Of a stretch of DNA of 64,000 nt, positions 44,407-52,214 are shown in pieces. Both the position numbers and the translations under genes were made by a program. The stretch comes from Burkholderiales bacterium (GTDB lineage: Bacteria > Pseudomonadota > Gammaproteobacteria > Burkholderiales > SG8-41). The notes beneath the pieces are model-generated. The model did no database searches and had not been told where the DNA came from. It saw only the letters and a program-made list of their open reading frames with translations. Location: the NCBI GenBank assembly GCA_036262035.1, contig DATAJS010000025.1:1-64000 (forward strand), in the 5' to 3' direction. The first letter of the stretch is position 1; every line of letters begins with the position of its first letter.

Positions 44407-45369
44407 ATGAAGAGAACGCTGGCCGTGGCACTGCTGCTCGCGTGCGTTTCCGCGCACGCGCAATCGTATCCCGTGAAACCGATGCGCTGGGTCGTGCCGT
44501 TCGCGCCCGGCGGAGGCACCGACATGGTCGCGCGGCCGATCGCGCAGCGCTTCTCGGAGCGCGTCGGCCAGCCGGTCACCTACGACAACCGCGGCGGCGG
44601 TGGCGGCGTCATCGCGGGCGAGATCGTCGCGCGCGCGGCGCCCGACGGCTACACCCTGCTCGTCGCGGCGGTGGCGGTGATGACCGTGAACAGCACGCTG
44701 ATGAAGATGCCGTTCGATCCGCTGCGCGACTTCGTGCCGATCACCAAGTTCGCGGCGTCGCCCAACATGCTCGCGGCGCGGCCGGGGCTGCCCGCGAAGA
44801 CCGTGCAGGCGCTGATCGATTACGCCAAGGCGAACCCGAAGAAGCTCACGTGGGCGGTGTCGGGCATCGGCTCCGCGGGCCATCTGGCGATGGAGCTCTT
44901 CGCGCAGAACGCGAAGATCGAAGTGGTGCGCGTCGTGTACAAGGGCGCGGGACCGGCGATGCTGGCGCTGCTCACGAACGAATCGGACGTGCTGTTCGCC
45001 AACCCCAGCGTGTTCCTGCCGCACATCCGCAACGGCCGCCTGCGGTCGGTCGCGGTCGCATCGACCAGGCGCATCAGCGCGCTGCCCGACACGCCGACAG
45101 TCATCGAGTCGGGGTTTCCGGGCTTCGAATCGGGCTCGTGGTACGGGCTCGCCGCCCCTGCGAAAACGTCACCCGCGATCGTCACCTTCCTGCACAAGCA
45201 GGTCTCGGCGGTGCTCGCGCAGCCCGATCTCGTCGCGCTGCTGGCCGCGGACGGCTCTTACCCGGTCCTGCACACCCCGCAGGACTTCGCCCGCGAGCTG
45301 CGCGAAGAGACCGCGAAGTGGGCGAAGGTGATCCGCGACGCGAACATCAGGCTGCAGGCGGGCGGCTGA
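44407..45369 (+). CDS. Bug/TctC-family periplasmic receptor 6
   Basis: 320 residues; GGAGGAGCGCGAG precedes the ATG. Signal peptide MKRTLAVALLLACVSAHA, then YPVKPMRWVVPFAPGGGTDMV and TYDNRGGGGGVIAGEIVARAAPDGYT; the usual V-D/E-N-R reads TYDNR. The end (KVIRDANIRLQAGG) overlaps the end of the convergent DUF2130 gene by 23 nt. Divergent from the PLP-enzyme gene, with which it may share regulation. Confidence 0.93.
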   Translation: MKRTLAVALLLACVSAHAQSYPVKPMRWVVPFAPGGGTDMVARPIAQRFSERVGQPVTYDNRGGGGGVIAGEIVARAAPDGYTLLVAAVAVMTVNSTLMKMPFDPLRDFVPITKFAASPNMLAARPGLPAKTVQALIDYAKANPKKLTWAVSGIGSAGHLAMELFAQNAKIEVVRVVYKGAGPAMLALLTNESDVLFANPSVFLPHIRNGRLRSVAVASTRRISALPDTPTVIESGFPGFESGSWYGLAAPAKTSPAIVTFLHKQVSAVLAQPDLVALLAADGSYPVLHTPQDFARELREETAKWAKVIRDANIRLQAGG

Positions 45370-46603
45370 CGCCGCGATCGTCGTCGGGCGCGCCGAGCTC
45401 CAGCACGCCGATCTCATTGAGCTGCGGCAGGCTGTCATGGGCGATGCCCTGAAGCTCGCCGCAGACCGCGAGCATGCTGGACGAGGCGCGGTCGATCTGC
45501 GTTTCGCGCTTCGCCCAGAGCCGCTTCATGGCGGCCTTCTCGGCTTCGAGGTCCCGGCGCATGCACTCGTGCGTCTCCACCATGGCCCTCACGCGCTGCG
45601 CGAACTGCGAGCTGCATAAGTAGTTGTAGAGCAGCTCCATCTTTTCGTTCTTGCCCGAGCTCGCCAGGCGCAGCTTGTGGCACTCGACCAGGCCGAAGCG
45701 AAGGGTTTCCGCGACGAGGCGCACCGCGTGCGGCGCGACCACCCAGACTCCGCCGTACTCGCAGAACGATTCGTCGGCGCCGCGCGGCATGGCGGTCGTC
45801 ACCAGCACGGCGATGTCGGCCTTGGCGTCGCGCTGGTCGTCCTTCAACTTCTGCAGCCATTTGTCGGACCAGTTCTCCGCGCGCTTCGCTTCCCAGACGA
45901 TCCTGCCGCAGACCTGCGCGGTCGGCGTGCACACGGTCTGGATCACGTCGGCGCCTCGCACGCCTTTCTTCACCTCGTCGATGCGGTCGTGCGGGAAGCC
46001 GAGCCTGAGGGTGTGCTCGACGTCGAGCTCCAGCACTTCGCCCTGGAGCTGCTGCGAGCCCTGCTCGAGCTTGCGCGTCAGCTCCTCGTTGGCTTTCTGC
46101 GCGTCCTCGATCTTCTTGCGGTACTCGGCTTCCTTCAGCCTGAACTTCTCGGCCTCGGCCGACAGCACCTGCTCGTGTATCGTGCGGCGCTCGTGCTCGA
46201 GCTTGCGCTGAAGATCGAGCTCCTGCTGCTGCCGGGCTTCTTCGAGCGCTTTCTTTTCCCGGCGCAGCGCGAGCTCCTGCGCCTGGAACTCGCGGATCCG
46301 GCGGTCCTTGTCGGCGACTTCCTGCTCGAGCGCCTTGCGCTGCAGGTCGAGCTCGGCCTCGGCTTTGGCCCTGGCGTCCGCCACTTTCTTCGCGGCGTCC
46401 TTCGCCAGCCGCTCCTGCAGCTGCGCGCGCTCGGCTTCTACTTTAGCTTCGTAGTCCGATTCGTATTGCTCGATCGTCTTCTGCGTGATGCCCTCGCGCA
46501 GCGGGAAGGTGCGCTCGCAGCGCGGGCACGCGACTTCCTGATCCGCGGAGAGGACGATCTTGTGGGCGCGGGCGACGATGGCGCCGTTTGCGAAGTCGTT
46601 CAT
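45347..46603 (-). CDS. DUF2130 protein with coiled coil and nuclease-like core
   Basis: 418 residues. N-terminal CPRC knuckle only (VACPRCERTFPL), then a long charged coiled coil (about 45-190), then DUF2130 (about 195-370). That domain contains GADVIQTV, IVWEAKRAENWSDKWLQKLKDDQ and IAVLVTTAMP, a pattern like the D...E-x-K of PD-(D/E)xK nucleases and RmuC-like proteins. A DNA-linked role is plausible but not shown. The 3' end overlaps that of Bug receptor 6 by 23 nt in convergent orientation. Confidence 0.83.
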   Translation of the reverse strand: MNDFANGAIVARAHKIVLSADQEVACPRCERTFPLREGITQKTIEQYESDYEAKVEAERAQLQERLAKDAAKKVADARAKAEAELDLQRKALEQEVADKDRRIREFQAQELALRREKKALEEARQQQELDLQRKLEHERRTIHEQVLSAEAEKFRLKEAEYRKKIEDAQKANEELTRKLEQGSQQLQGEVLELDVEHTLRLGFPHDRIDEVKKGVRGADVIQTVCTPTAQVCGRIVWEAKRAENWSDKWLQKLKDDQRDAKADIAVLVTTAMPRGADESFCEYGGVWVVAPHAVRLVAETLRFGLVECHKLRLASSGKNEKMELLYNYLCSSQFAQRVRAMVETHECMRRDLEAEKAAMKRLWAKRETQIDRASSSMLAVCGELQGIAHDSLPQLNEIGVLELGAPDDDRGVSRPPAA

Positions 46604-46670
46604 GGCTGGCGTCCGAAATTCAGATACGTGATTTTGACGAGCGGACCGGCGGAGTACAAGACCGACATGC

Positions 46671-46704
46671 CTTTTTCTCTGCGTCCTCTGCGTCCTCTGC
46701 GGTA
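46671..46704. repeat. single heptad-repeat arm (CTCTGCGTCCTCTGCGTCC type)
   Basis: TTCTCTGCGTCCTCTGCGTCC TCTGCGGTAAAAGC between two genes of the same direction. Same family as the arms of the composite repeats but with T for A/C in the third heptad position. Confidence 0.7.
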
Positions 46705-46718
46705 AAAGCTTTTCGCTT

Positions 46719-47459
46719 CTAAGCCGCCTCAGCCAGACGAGCCGCCGGCCGCACCCGGCAGCGCTGGAAACCCATCCGCCCGTGCGCGATCACCCGCGCG
46801 TCGAGCAGCGCTTCGCGAAAGGCAGGCGTCGTGCGCCGGCACGCCCACGCGAAATCCTCCAGCGTCGCCTCCCGCGCGATCCGCGCCGCCACCGATTTGG
46901 GCGTCGCGCGCGTCGGGCCGCTGCAGAGCTCGACGCTCTCGGCGAGCTCGGGCCGGCCCCAGCGATCGAAGAGCATCGCGCCGCCGTCCATGCGCGCGGT
47001 GCCGATCTCGTCGGTGATGAGCACGCCCGACGAGGTGTAGAGCGGGCGATACGCGAGCTTGGGGTCCTCGCTCGGCAGCAGCATGAAGCCGTGGTCGCCC
47101 GGCATCGGACGGCGCACGTGGTCTTCGAGGAGCTCGACGGCGCGGATGAGCCATTCCTTCGCCTGCTCGGGCGCGCGCGGCGTGCCCAGCGCGCTGGCGC
47201 ACATCGCCGCGAGGATCTCGCAGGCGTAGGCGTTGCCCTTGCCCGCGGCGTACACCAGCGGCGCCTTGAGCGCACGCAGATCGGCCGCGGCGCGCGCGCT
47301 GCCCTTGCCGGCGCGCAGCAGACGCCACCGCGCCTCCTCCACCAGCCGGTCGGCGCCCGCGACGCCCGCGATCATGTCCTCGAGACCGGGGCGGACCGCA
47401 TTCGCCGCCGTGAAACCGCGCCCCAGCCCCGCTTTCACCGCCTGCTCGACTGCCTGCAT
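46719..47459 (-). CDS. hypothetical protein, 246 residues
   Basis: I do not recognise a family. The ATG at 47459 has AAGGAGAG 8 nt before it. The N-terminal half is helical and Ala-rich (AAGKGNAYACEILAAMCASALG); the middle has PGDHGFMLLPSEDPKLAYRPLYTSSGVLITDEIG and DGGAMLFDRWGRPELAESVE, which look like a globular beta-containing domain; the tail is basic (FQRCRVRPAARLAEAA). No signal peptide or membrane segment. It stands between the DUF2130 gene and the WYL regulator, all on the minus strand, with repeats on both sides, so an operon link is unclear. Confidence 0.6.
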   Translation of the reverse strand: MQAVEQAVKAGLGRGFTAANAVRPGLEDMIAGVAGADRLVEEARWRLLRAGKGSARAAADLRALKAPLVYAAGKGNAYACEILAAMCASALGTPRAPEQAKEWLIRAVELLEDHVRRPMPGDHGFMLLPSEDPKLAYRPLYTSSGVLITDEIGTARMDGGAMLFDRWGRPELAESVELCSGPTRATPKSVAARIAREATLEDFAWACRRTTPAFREALLDARVIAHGRMGFQRCRVRPAARLAEAA

Positions 47460-47590
47460 CGCTGCTCTCCTTGCGCATCCGCGAAATCGCTTATGGGAGG
47501 CAGTATGGGGAGGGGGGTAGCTCAGGGCGTGAGCCTGCGGTGAACCACCGTCCGGAAAACCGGGATCAGACCCCGGAAATGCCGGAGGTT

Positions 47591-47623
47591 GGGTCTGACC
47601 CCGGCCTTTTCGGGGTCAGACCC
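47591..47623. repeat. perfect 12-bp inverted repeat GGGTCTGACCCC / GGGGTCAGACCC
   Basis: Arms at 47591-47602 and 47612-47623 with a 9-nt loop; a further half copy (GGGATCAGACCCC) lies at 47564-47576. The TGA of the WYL regulator is part of the right arm, so the last residues of that protein (TRV) are coded by the repeat. Confidence 0.85.
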
Positions 47624-48596
47624 TGGTTTGGTAGTGGGCCGCCGCCTCGGCCAGGGCCTCGCGCACGCGCGCGCGCAGCGCGTCCGGGCCGAGGACCTCG
47701 ACGTCGGGCCCGAAGCGCAGGATGTCGCGCAAGAGCTCGCGGTCGTCGCTGTAGGGCACTTCGAGGACGTAGGAGCCGTCGGCTTCGCGGCTCGCCTTCT
47801 GGTCCGCGTGCCACGCTTCCGAGGCGACCCAGCGCGCGGCGACGGGCGAGAACCTGAGCTTCGCCCAGGCTTTCGCCGCGCCCGAGAAGATGCCGTAGCT
47901 GCTGCCGAGCGCCGCGTCGAGGTCGGCCGCGGGGACGTCGATCGCCGCGCCTTCGCGAACTTCGGCGTCGCGCACGCAGTCCATCGAGAAGCTCCGTAAC
48001 CCTTTGCGCATGTGGCACCACGCGTCGAGGTACCAGTTGTCGCGGTAATGGACGAGACGCTGCGGCGATACTTCGCGTTCAGTATCCTCGTCGCTGACGC
48101 GCCCGCGGTAGCGGATGAAGAGACGCTTGCGGCCGAGCAGCGCGTTCGCCGCGGTCTCGAACGCGCCCGAAGGCAGCGCACGGTTCGCGATGGTGAGCAC
48201 CTTGATGCGCCGGCGCACTTCGTCGGCCGAGTGATCGGCGCTGCCGAGCAAGGTCGCGAGACGGGCTTTCAGCGGCTCGAGCCGCCGCGCGAGCACGCCG
48301 GGATCGATGTTCTCGAGGAGCTGCTCCATCATGAGCAGCGCGTAGATCTCGCTCGCGTTGAACCACAGGCCCGGGAGCTCGTAGCGCGGCGCGTCCTTCG
48401 ATGGCGACGTGAAGGCGTAGCCGTTCTCCTCGCGGTCCCACACGATGGGCGCGTGCAGGCGGCTCCTCATGTATTCGATGTCGCGCTTGAACGTCGCGAG
48501 CGAGACGTCGAGCTCTTCGAGGAAGCGTCCCACCGGCACGTGCCTGTGCTGGCGGAGGAGTCGGTCGATCTTGTAGAAGCGTTCGGTGCGGTCCAC
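47616..48596 (-). CDS. YafY-type WYL-domain transcriptional regulator
   Basis: 326 residues. N-terminal winged helix (about 1-60: ERFYKIDRLLRQHRHVPVGRFLEELDVSLATFKRDIEYM), a middle segment, then a WYL domain (about 140-220: KRLFIRYRGRVSDEDTEREVSPQRLVHYRDNWYLDAWC) and a WCX-type C-terminus. WYL proteins bind nucleic acid or nucleotide ligands and regulate transcription, often near DNA repair or defence genes. Here no obvious target is adjacent; the downstream gene on this strand is unknown and the divergent neighbour is the candidate selenoprotein peroxiredoxin. Confidence 0.92.
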   Translation of the reverse strand: MDRTERFYKIDRLLRQHRHVPVGRFLEELDVSLATFKRDIEYMRSRLHAPIVWDREENGYAFTSPSKDAPRYELPGLWFNASEIYALLMMEQLLENIDPGVLARRLEPLKARLATLLGSADHSADEVRRRIKVLTIANRALPSGAFETAANALLGRKRLFIRYRGRVSDEDTEREVSPQRLVHYRDNWYLDAWCHMRKGLRSFSMDCVRDAEVREGAAIDVPAADLDAALGSSYGIFSGAAKAWAKLRFSPVAARWVASEAWHADQKASREADGSYVLEVPYSDDRELLRDILRFGPDVEVLGPDALRARVREALAEAAAHYQTRV

Positions 48597-48698
48597 GGTC
48601 GCGCATTGTAGCGGGCGGGACGCCGGAATAACGGAGGCGATGAATTGTTTACACAGCGCGCACGGGCTTTAAACTACATGCGGCCCGCCACCCAAAAA

Positions 48699-48724
48699 CC
48701 TGCAGGCGAGGGCGCCTGCGCTAC
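48699..48724. repeat. single arm of the GCGCAGGCGCC repeat
   Basis: CCTGCAGGCGAGGGCGCCTG CGCTAC just upstream of the peroxiredoxin Shine-Dalgarno. Matches the right arm of the repeat inside the COG0523 gene (39071-39096). Confidence 0.75.
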
Positions 48725-48738
48725 ACGAAGAGGTCCCT

Positions 48739-49278
48739 ATGAACAGAAGGCGCTTCATCCCGGCTCTGGCGCTCGCGCTGTCGCTGTCGGCGCTGCCGGC
48801 GATATCACACGCGGTCGAGGTCGGCGAGAAAGCCCCCGACTTCATGCTCCCCAGCACGAAGGAAGGCAAGTTCAAGCTTTCCGACCAGGCGGGCAAGAAG
48901 AACGTCGTCGTCCAGTTCTACGTCCTCGATTTCACGCCGACCTGAATACAGGAACTGTCGGCCAGTAGGGACGACTACCCCAAGTTCGCCGCGGCGGACG
49001 CCGAGATCGTCGGCATCAGCACCAACGTCACGTTCTCGCAGAAAGCATTCGCGGATGCGTTCAAGCTCAACTTCCCGCTCCTCTCCGACGCGCCCAACGG
49101 CGCTGCGGCGCAGGCGTGGGGCGTGTACAACGCCGAGCGCAAGCTCGCGACGCGCTCGTACTTCATCGTCGACAAGAACGGCATCGTTCGCTACAAGAAA
49201 GTGCTCCAGCCCAAAGAGCCGCTCGTGCCGAACGAAGTGCTGCTCGAAGAGCTGAAGAAGATCAACAGCAAGACCTGA
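48739..49278 (+). CDS. secreted peroxiredoxin with in-frame TGA at the peroxidatic Cys (candidate selenoprotein)
   Basis: Read through one TGA (48943-48945), this is 179 residues. Signal peptide MNRRRFIPALALALSLSALP... cleaved after SHA; the mature part starts VEVGEKAPDFMLPSTKEGK as in AhpC/Prx proteins. The active-site block reads VQFYVLDFTPT-TGA-IQELSASRDDYPKF: family members have Cys (or Sec) exactly at the TGA, followed by the conserved Arg. Homology continues without a frame change (EIVGISTNVTFSQKAFAD, FPLLSD, RSYFIVDKNGIVRY) to the TGA at 49276-49278. Most likely a Sec-containing periplasmic peroxidase; otherwise a gene broken at one codon. AAGAGG precedes the ATG. A small hairpin just after the TGA (stem GTAG/CTAC, 48965-48978) is a weak SECIS candidate. 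A TlpA-like thioredoxin follows and could be its reductant. Confidence 0.8.
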
Positions 49279-49285
49279 TCGAGGC

Positions 49286-49347
49286 CCGTCATTCCCGCGC
49301 AGGCGGGAATCCATTTTGAATGGATGCTGGCGTACGCCGGCATGACG
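49286..49347. repeat. two palindromic repeats (ATTCCCGCGCAGGCGGGAAT and GCTGGCGTACGCCGGC)
   Basis: First palindrome at 49291-49310, second at about 49326-49341, each followed or preceded by the common ATCCATTTT/TGACGGG border. Between the peroxiredoxin and the TlpA-like gene. Confidence 0.8.
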
Positions 49348-49367
49348 GGATCGCCCCGAAAGCCTCC

Positions 49368-49913
49368 ATGCAAAAACTTCTCACCGTCGCATTCATCGCG
49401 TTGCTCGCCGCCGCGCCGGCCTTTGCACAATCGAAAGGCGGCGCGGCGCCGGACTTCACGTCCATCCCCAAGATGGAGCCGATGAAGGACAAGCCCGCCG
49501 CGCCGGACTTCACGCTGTCGACGCCGGACGGCAGGAAAGTCTCGCTGAAGGACTACCGCGGCAAAGTCGTTTTCCTCAATTTCTGGGCGACGTGGTGTCC
49601 TTCGTGCCGCACCGAGATGCCCGACATGGACAAGCTCTACCGCGAGTACAAGGCGAAAGGACTGGAGATCGTCGCGGTGAACGTGAAGGACAAGAAGGAC
49701 GACGCCCTGAAGTTCGTGTCGAGCATGAAGCTCACCTACCCCATCCTGCTCGACCCCGAAGGCGAAGCCGGTCTCCTCTACGGCGCGTGGGGCATGCCCG
49801 CCACCTACCTCATCGACCGCAAGGGCGTGGTGCAGGCGCGGCTGTGGGGACCGGCGGAGTGGTACTCGCCGCAGGCGAGGAAGCTCATCGCGCAGATGGT
49901 GGAACAGAAGTGA
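49368..49913 (+). CDS. TlpA-like thioredoxin-fold protein
   Basis: 181 residues from the ATG at 49368. Signal peptide MQKLLTVAFIALLAAAPAFA, a short linker, then a thioredoxin fold (about 45-181) with active site WATWCPSCRTEM and the cis-Pro in WGMPATYLI. Acts in the periplasm as a disulfide reductant. Same strand and 89 nt after the candidate Sec-peroxiredoxin, so it may recycle it. An upstream in-frame ATG at 49320 lies in a repeat and gives no signal peptide. Confidence 0.9.
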   Translation: MQKLLTVAFIALLAAAPAFAQSKGGAAPDFTSIPKMEPMKDKPAAPDFTLSTPDGRKVSLKDYRGKVVFLNFWATWCPSCRTEMPDMDKLYREYKAKGLEIVAVNVKDKKDDALKFVSSMKLTYPILLDPEGEAGLLYGAWGMPATYLIDRKGVVQARLWGPAEWYSPQARKLIAQMVEQK

Positions 49914-49943
49914 TCCCGGATCCATTGTGACTTAACGACAATG

Positions 49944-49963
49944 GATTCCCGCCTTCGCGGGAA
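49944..49963. repeat. palindromic repeat ATTCCCGCCTTCGCGGGAAT
   Basis: Perfect outer arms; bordered by AATGG and GACGA as in other copies. Between the convergent TlpA-like and flavin reductase genes. Confidence 0.85.
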
Positions 49964-49984
49964 TGACGAACCTTACGCTTGGCG

Positions 49985-50665
49985 TCAGCGCTTCACCGCC
50001 CTCGGCATCGACGCCTCGGGTTCTTTCCCTTCGACGTTCTTCCAGTCCGGCCGCTCGACGCTGAAAAGCTCGCCGAGCGACGCGTAACCCGAGCCGCCGA
50101 GGCGGCACACCGGATCGAGCAGCCGCGGGTCGATGCGCCCGTTCTTCCACACCGACGCGTCGACGTGCGCGTGCACGATGCGGCCGATGACGATGTGGGT
50201 GTTGCGGTCGCTCACGACCTGCACCACTTCGCACTCGAGATGCGCTTTCGCCTCCGCGACGCGCGGCGGCTTCACCTTCTTCGACGGCGCCGGCGTCAGG
50301 CGCGCCCAGCCGTACTCGTCCTCGTCGCGCGGGAAGTTCCCCGACGTCATGTTCATCCGTTCCAGCAGGTGCATGGTCACGATGTTCGCGACGAACTGCG
50401 GCACTTCGCGCAGGTTGGAGAGCGTGTCCTTCACGCCGCTCGACCCGAAGCAGACATAGAACGGGTCGCTGCCCATCAGGTTGAAATACGAGTACGGCGC
50501 GAGGTTGCGCACGCCGGATTCCGAGACCGTCGACATCCAGCCGATCGGCCGCGGGATCACGAGCGAGGTCATCAGGTGATAGAAATCGCGCTGCGCCCAG
50601 TCTCCCGGAGAGACTTCGAGCGGCGCTTCGAGCGATGCGGGCGGAGACGCGGGCGTGGTCGACAT
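49985..50665 (-). CDS. flavin reductase family (DIM6/NtaB-like) protein
   Basis: 226 residues. FMN-binding split-barrel: the family start FYHLMTSLVIPRPIGWMSTV, then GVRNLAPYSYFNLMGSDP, VCFGSSGVKDTLSNLREVPQF and VANIV. Such proteins reduce flavin for two-component monooxygenases or bind FMN themselves. No partner oxygenase is adjacent. It is transcribed alone, convergent with the TlpA-like gene and 48 nt after the start region of glutamate dehydrogenase's stop on the same strand, so co-transcription with gdhA is possible. Confidence 0.88.
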   Translation of the reverse strand: MSTTPASPPASLEAPLEVSPGDWAQRDFYHLMTSLVIPRPIGWMSTVSESGVRNLAPYSYFNLMGSDPFYVCFGSSGVKDTLSNLREVPQFVANIVTMHLLERMNMTSGNFPRDEDEYGWARLTPAPSKKVKPPRVAEAKAHLECEVVQVVSDRNTHIVIGRIVHAHVDASVWKNGRIDPRLLDPVCRLGGSGYASLGELFSVERPDWKNVEGKEPEASMPRAVKR

Positions 50666-50713
50666 GCCCGCGACGATAGCACAGCGTTACCGGGCGACGA
50701 CGCCCGGCGCTCC

Positions 50714-52066
50714 CTAGACCACGCCCTGCTCGATCATCGCGTCGGCCACCCGCCTGAAGCCCGCGATGTTGGCGCCGAGCACGAAATTGTTCGGCTGCCC
50801 GAACTCGGTGGCGGTCTCGCTGACGGTGCGGTAGATGCCTTTCATCACGCGCCGCAGCTTCAGGTCGACTTCCTCGAAGCTCCACTGCGTCATGCCCGCG
50901 TTCTGCGCCATCTCGAGCTGGCTCGTGGCGACGCCCCCCGCGTTCGCGGCCTTGCCGGGACCGTAGGCGATCCCCGCATCGAGGAAGACGTCGACCGCCC
51001 CTTGTGTGGAAGGCATGTTGGCGCCTTCGGATACGGCGATGCAGCCGTTCTTCACGAGCGCTTTGGCGTCCTCGGCATTGAGCTCGTTCTGGGTCGCGCT
51101 CGGGAAAGCGAGATCGCAGGGGACCGACCACACCGCGTTACGGCCTTGCGGATAGTCGCCGACCGGGATGTACTTCGCGTCCTTGTGCGCCTTCACGTAT
51201 TCGGCGAGCGGCGCGCGGCGGACTTCCTTCAGGTCTTTGAGCGTGTCGAGGTCGATGCCGCGCTCGTGATGGATCATGCCCTGCGAATCGCTGACCGTGA
51301 CCGCCTTCGCGCCTTCCTGGATGAGCTTCTCGACGGTGTAGATCGCGACGTTGCCCGCGCCCGACACGGCGCAGCGCATGCCCTGAAGGCCCTGCTTGCG
51401 GCTTTCGAGCATCGACTGCGCGAAGTAGACCGCGCCGTAGCCGGTCGCTTCCTTGCGCACCAGCGAGCCGCCCCATTTCAGGCCCTTGCCGGTGAGTATG
51501 CCTTCGTACGCGCCGGTGAGCTTCTTGTATTGCCCGAACAGGTACCCCACTTCGCGCGCGCCGACGCCGATGTCGCCGGCGGGGACGTCGACGGTCGGCC
51601 CGATGTGGCGGTACAGCTCGTTCATGAAAGCCTGGCAGAAGCGCATCACCTCGTTGTCCGACTTGCCTTTCGGATCGAAATTGGCGCCGCCTTTCGCGCC
51701 GCCGATGCCCAGGCCCGTCAGAGCGTTCTTGAAGATCTGCTCGAAGCCGAGGAACTTGATGATCCCGGCGTACACGCTCGGGTGGAAGCGCAGCCCGCCT
51801 TTGTACGGGCCGAGCGCGGAGTTGAACTGGATGCGGTAGCCCTTGTTGACCTGCACCTCGCCCTTGTCGTCGACCCACGTCACGCGGAACATCAACTGGC
51901 GCTCGGGCTCGATGATGCGGGCGATCACGTTGTGCCTGCGGTAGATCGGCCGGGTGTCCAGCAGCGGCTTGAGCGACACGAGCACCTCCTCGGCCGCCTG
52001 GTAGAACTCGTCCTGGGCGGGGCTGGTGCGCTTCAGATAATCGATGGTTTCGGCTACGTACGGCAT
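50714..52066 (-). CDS. gdhA: NADP-type glutamate dehydrogenase
   Basis: 450 residues, the length of hexameric NADP-dependent GDH (about 447). Interconverts 2-oxoglutarate plus ammonia and glutamate in the cytoplasm. Visible marks: GPYKGGLRFHPSV with the substrate Lys, FKNALTGLGIGGAKGGANFDPKG (glutamate-binding and catalytic Lys), VPAGDIGVGAREVGY with the catalytic Asp, and the Rossmann motif VSGAGNVAIYT. The ATG at 52066 follows a GAGGATCC. Divergent from Bug receptor 7 with about 150 nt between. Confidence 0.97.
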   Translation of the reverse strand: MPYVAETIDYLKRTSPAQDEFYQAAEEVLVSLKPLLDTRPIYRRHNVIARIIEPERQLMFRVTWVDDKGEVQVNKGYRIQFNSALGPYKGGLRFHPSVYAGIIKFLGFEQIFKNALTGLGIGGAKGGANFDPKGKSDNEVMRFCQAFMNELYRHIGPTVDVPAGDIGVGAREVGYLFGQYKKLTGAYEGILTGKGLKWGGSLVRKEATGYGAVYFAQSMLESRKQGLQGMRCAVSGAGNVAIYTVEKLIQEGAKAVTVSDSQGMIHHERGIDLDTLKDLKEVRRAPLAEYVKAHKDAKYIPVGDYPQGRNAVWSVPCDLAFPSATQNELNAEDAKALVKNGCIAVSEGANMPSTQGAVDVFLDAGIAYGPGKAANAGGVATSQLEMAQNAGMTQWSFEEVDLKLRRVMKGIYRTVSETATEFGQPNNFVLGANIAGFRRVADAMIEQGVV

Positions 52067-52214
52067 TGACTGGGATCCTCGAGGAGGGGAGTGAATTTTG
52101 GCCGCGGGAGATTACCAGTACGCCGGGACCCGGTCTGCCCGGCGAACTGGACGGCCCTGCCGCGCGCCCGCCTGCTTAAAATTGCCGCCTGGACAAACCC
52201 GCCTCAGGAGAATC

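Noticed and set aside
47513-47525. GGGGGTAGCTCAG, like a tRNA start
   Set aside because: No anticodon arm, T-arm (GTTCRA) or closing acceptor stem follows at the right distance.
48739-48945. Treating the peroxiredoxin as a plain 68-residue protein or simple pseudogene
   Set aside because: Homology continues in frame right after the TGA and the stop is exactly at the catalytic Cys column; one-codon chance decay at that site is less likely than Sec, though not excluded.
49932-51131. A 399-residue minus-strand frame across the flavin reductase and glutamate dehydrogenase genes
   Set aside because: It overlaps two genes with firm family matches in other frames and is Arg-rich shadow sequence.
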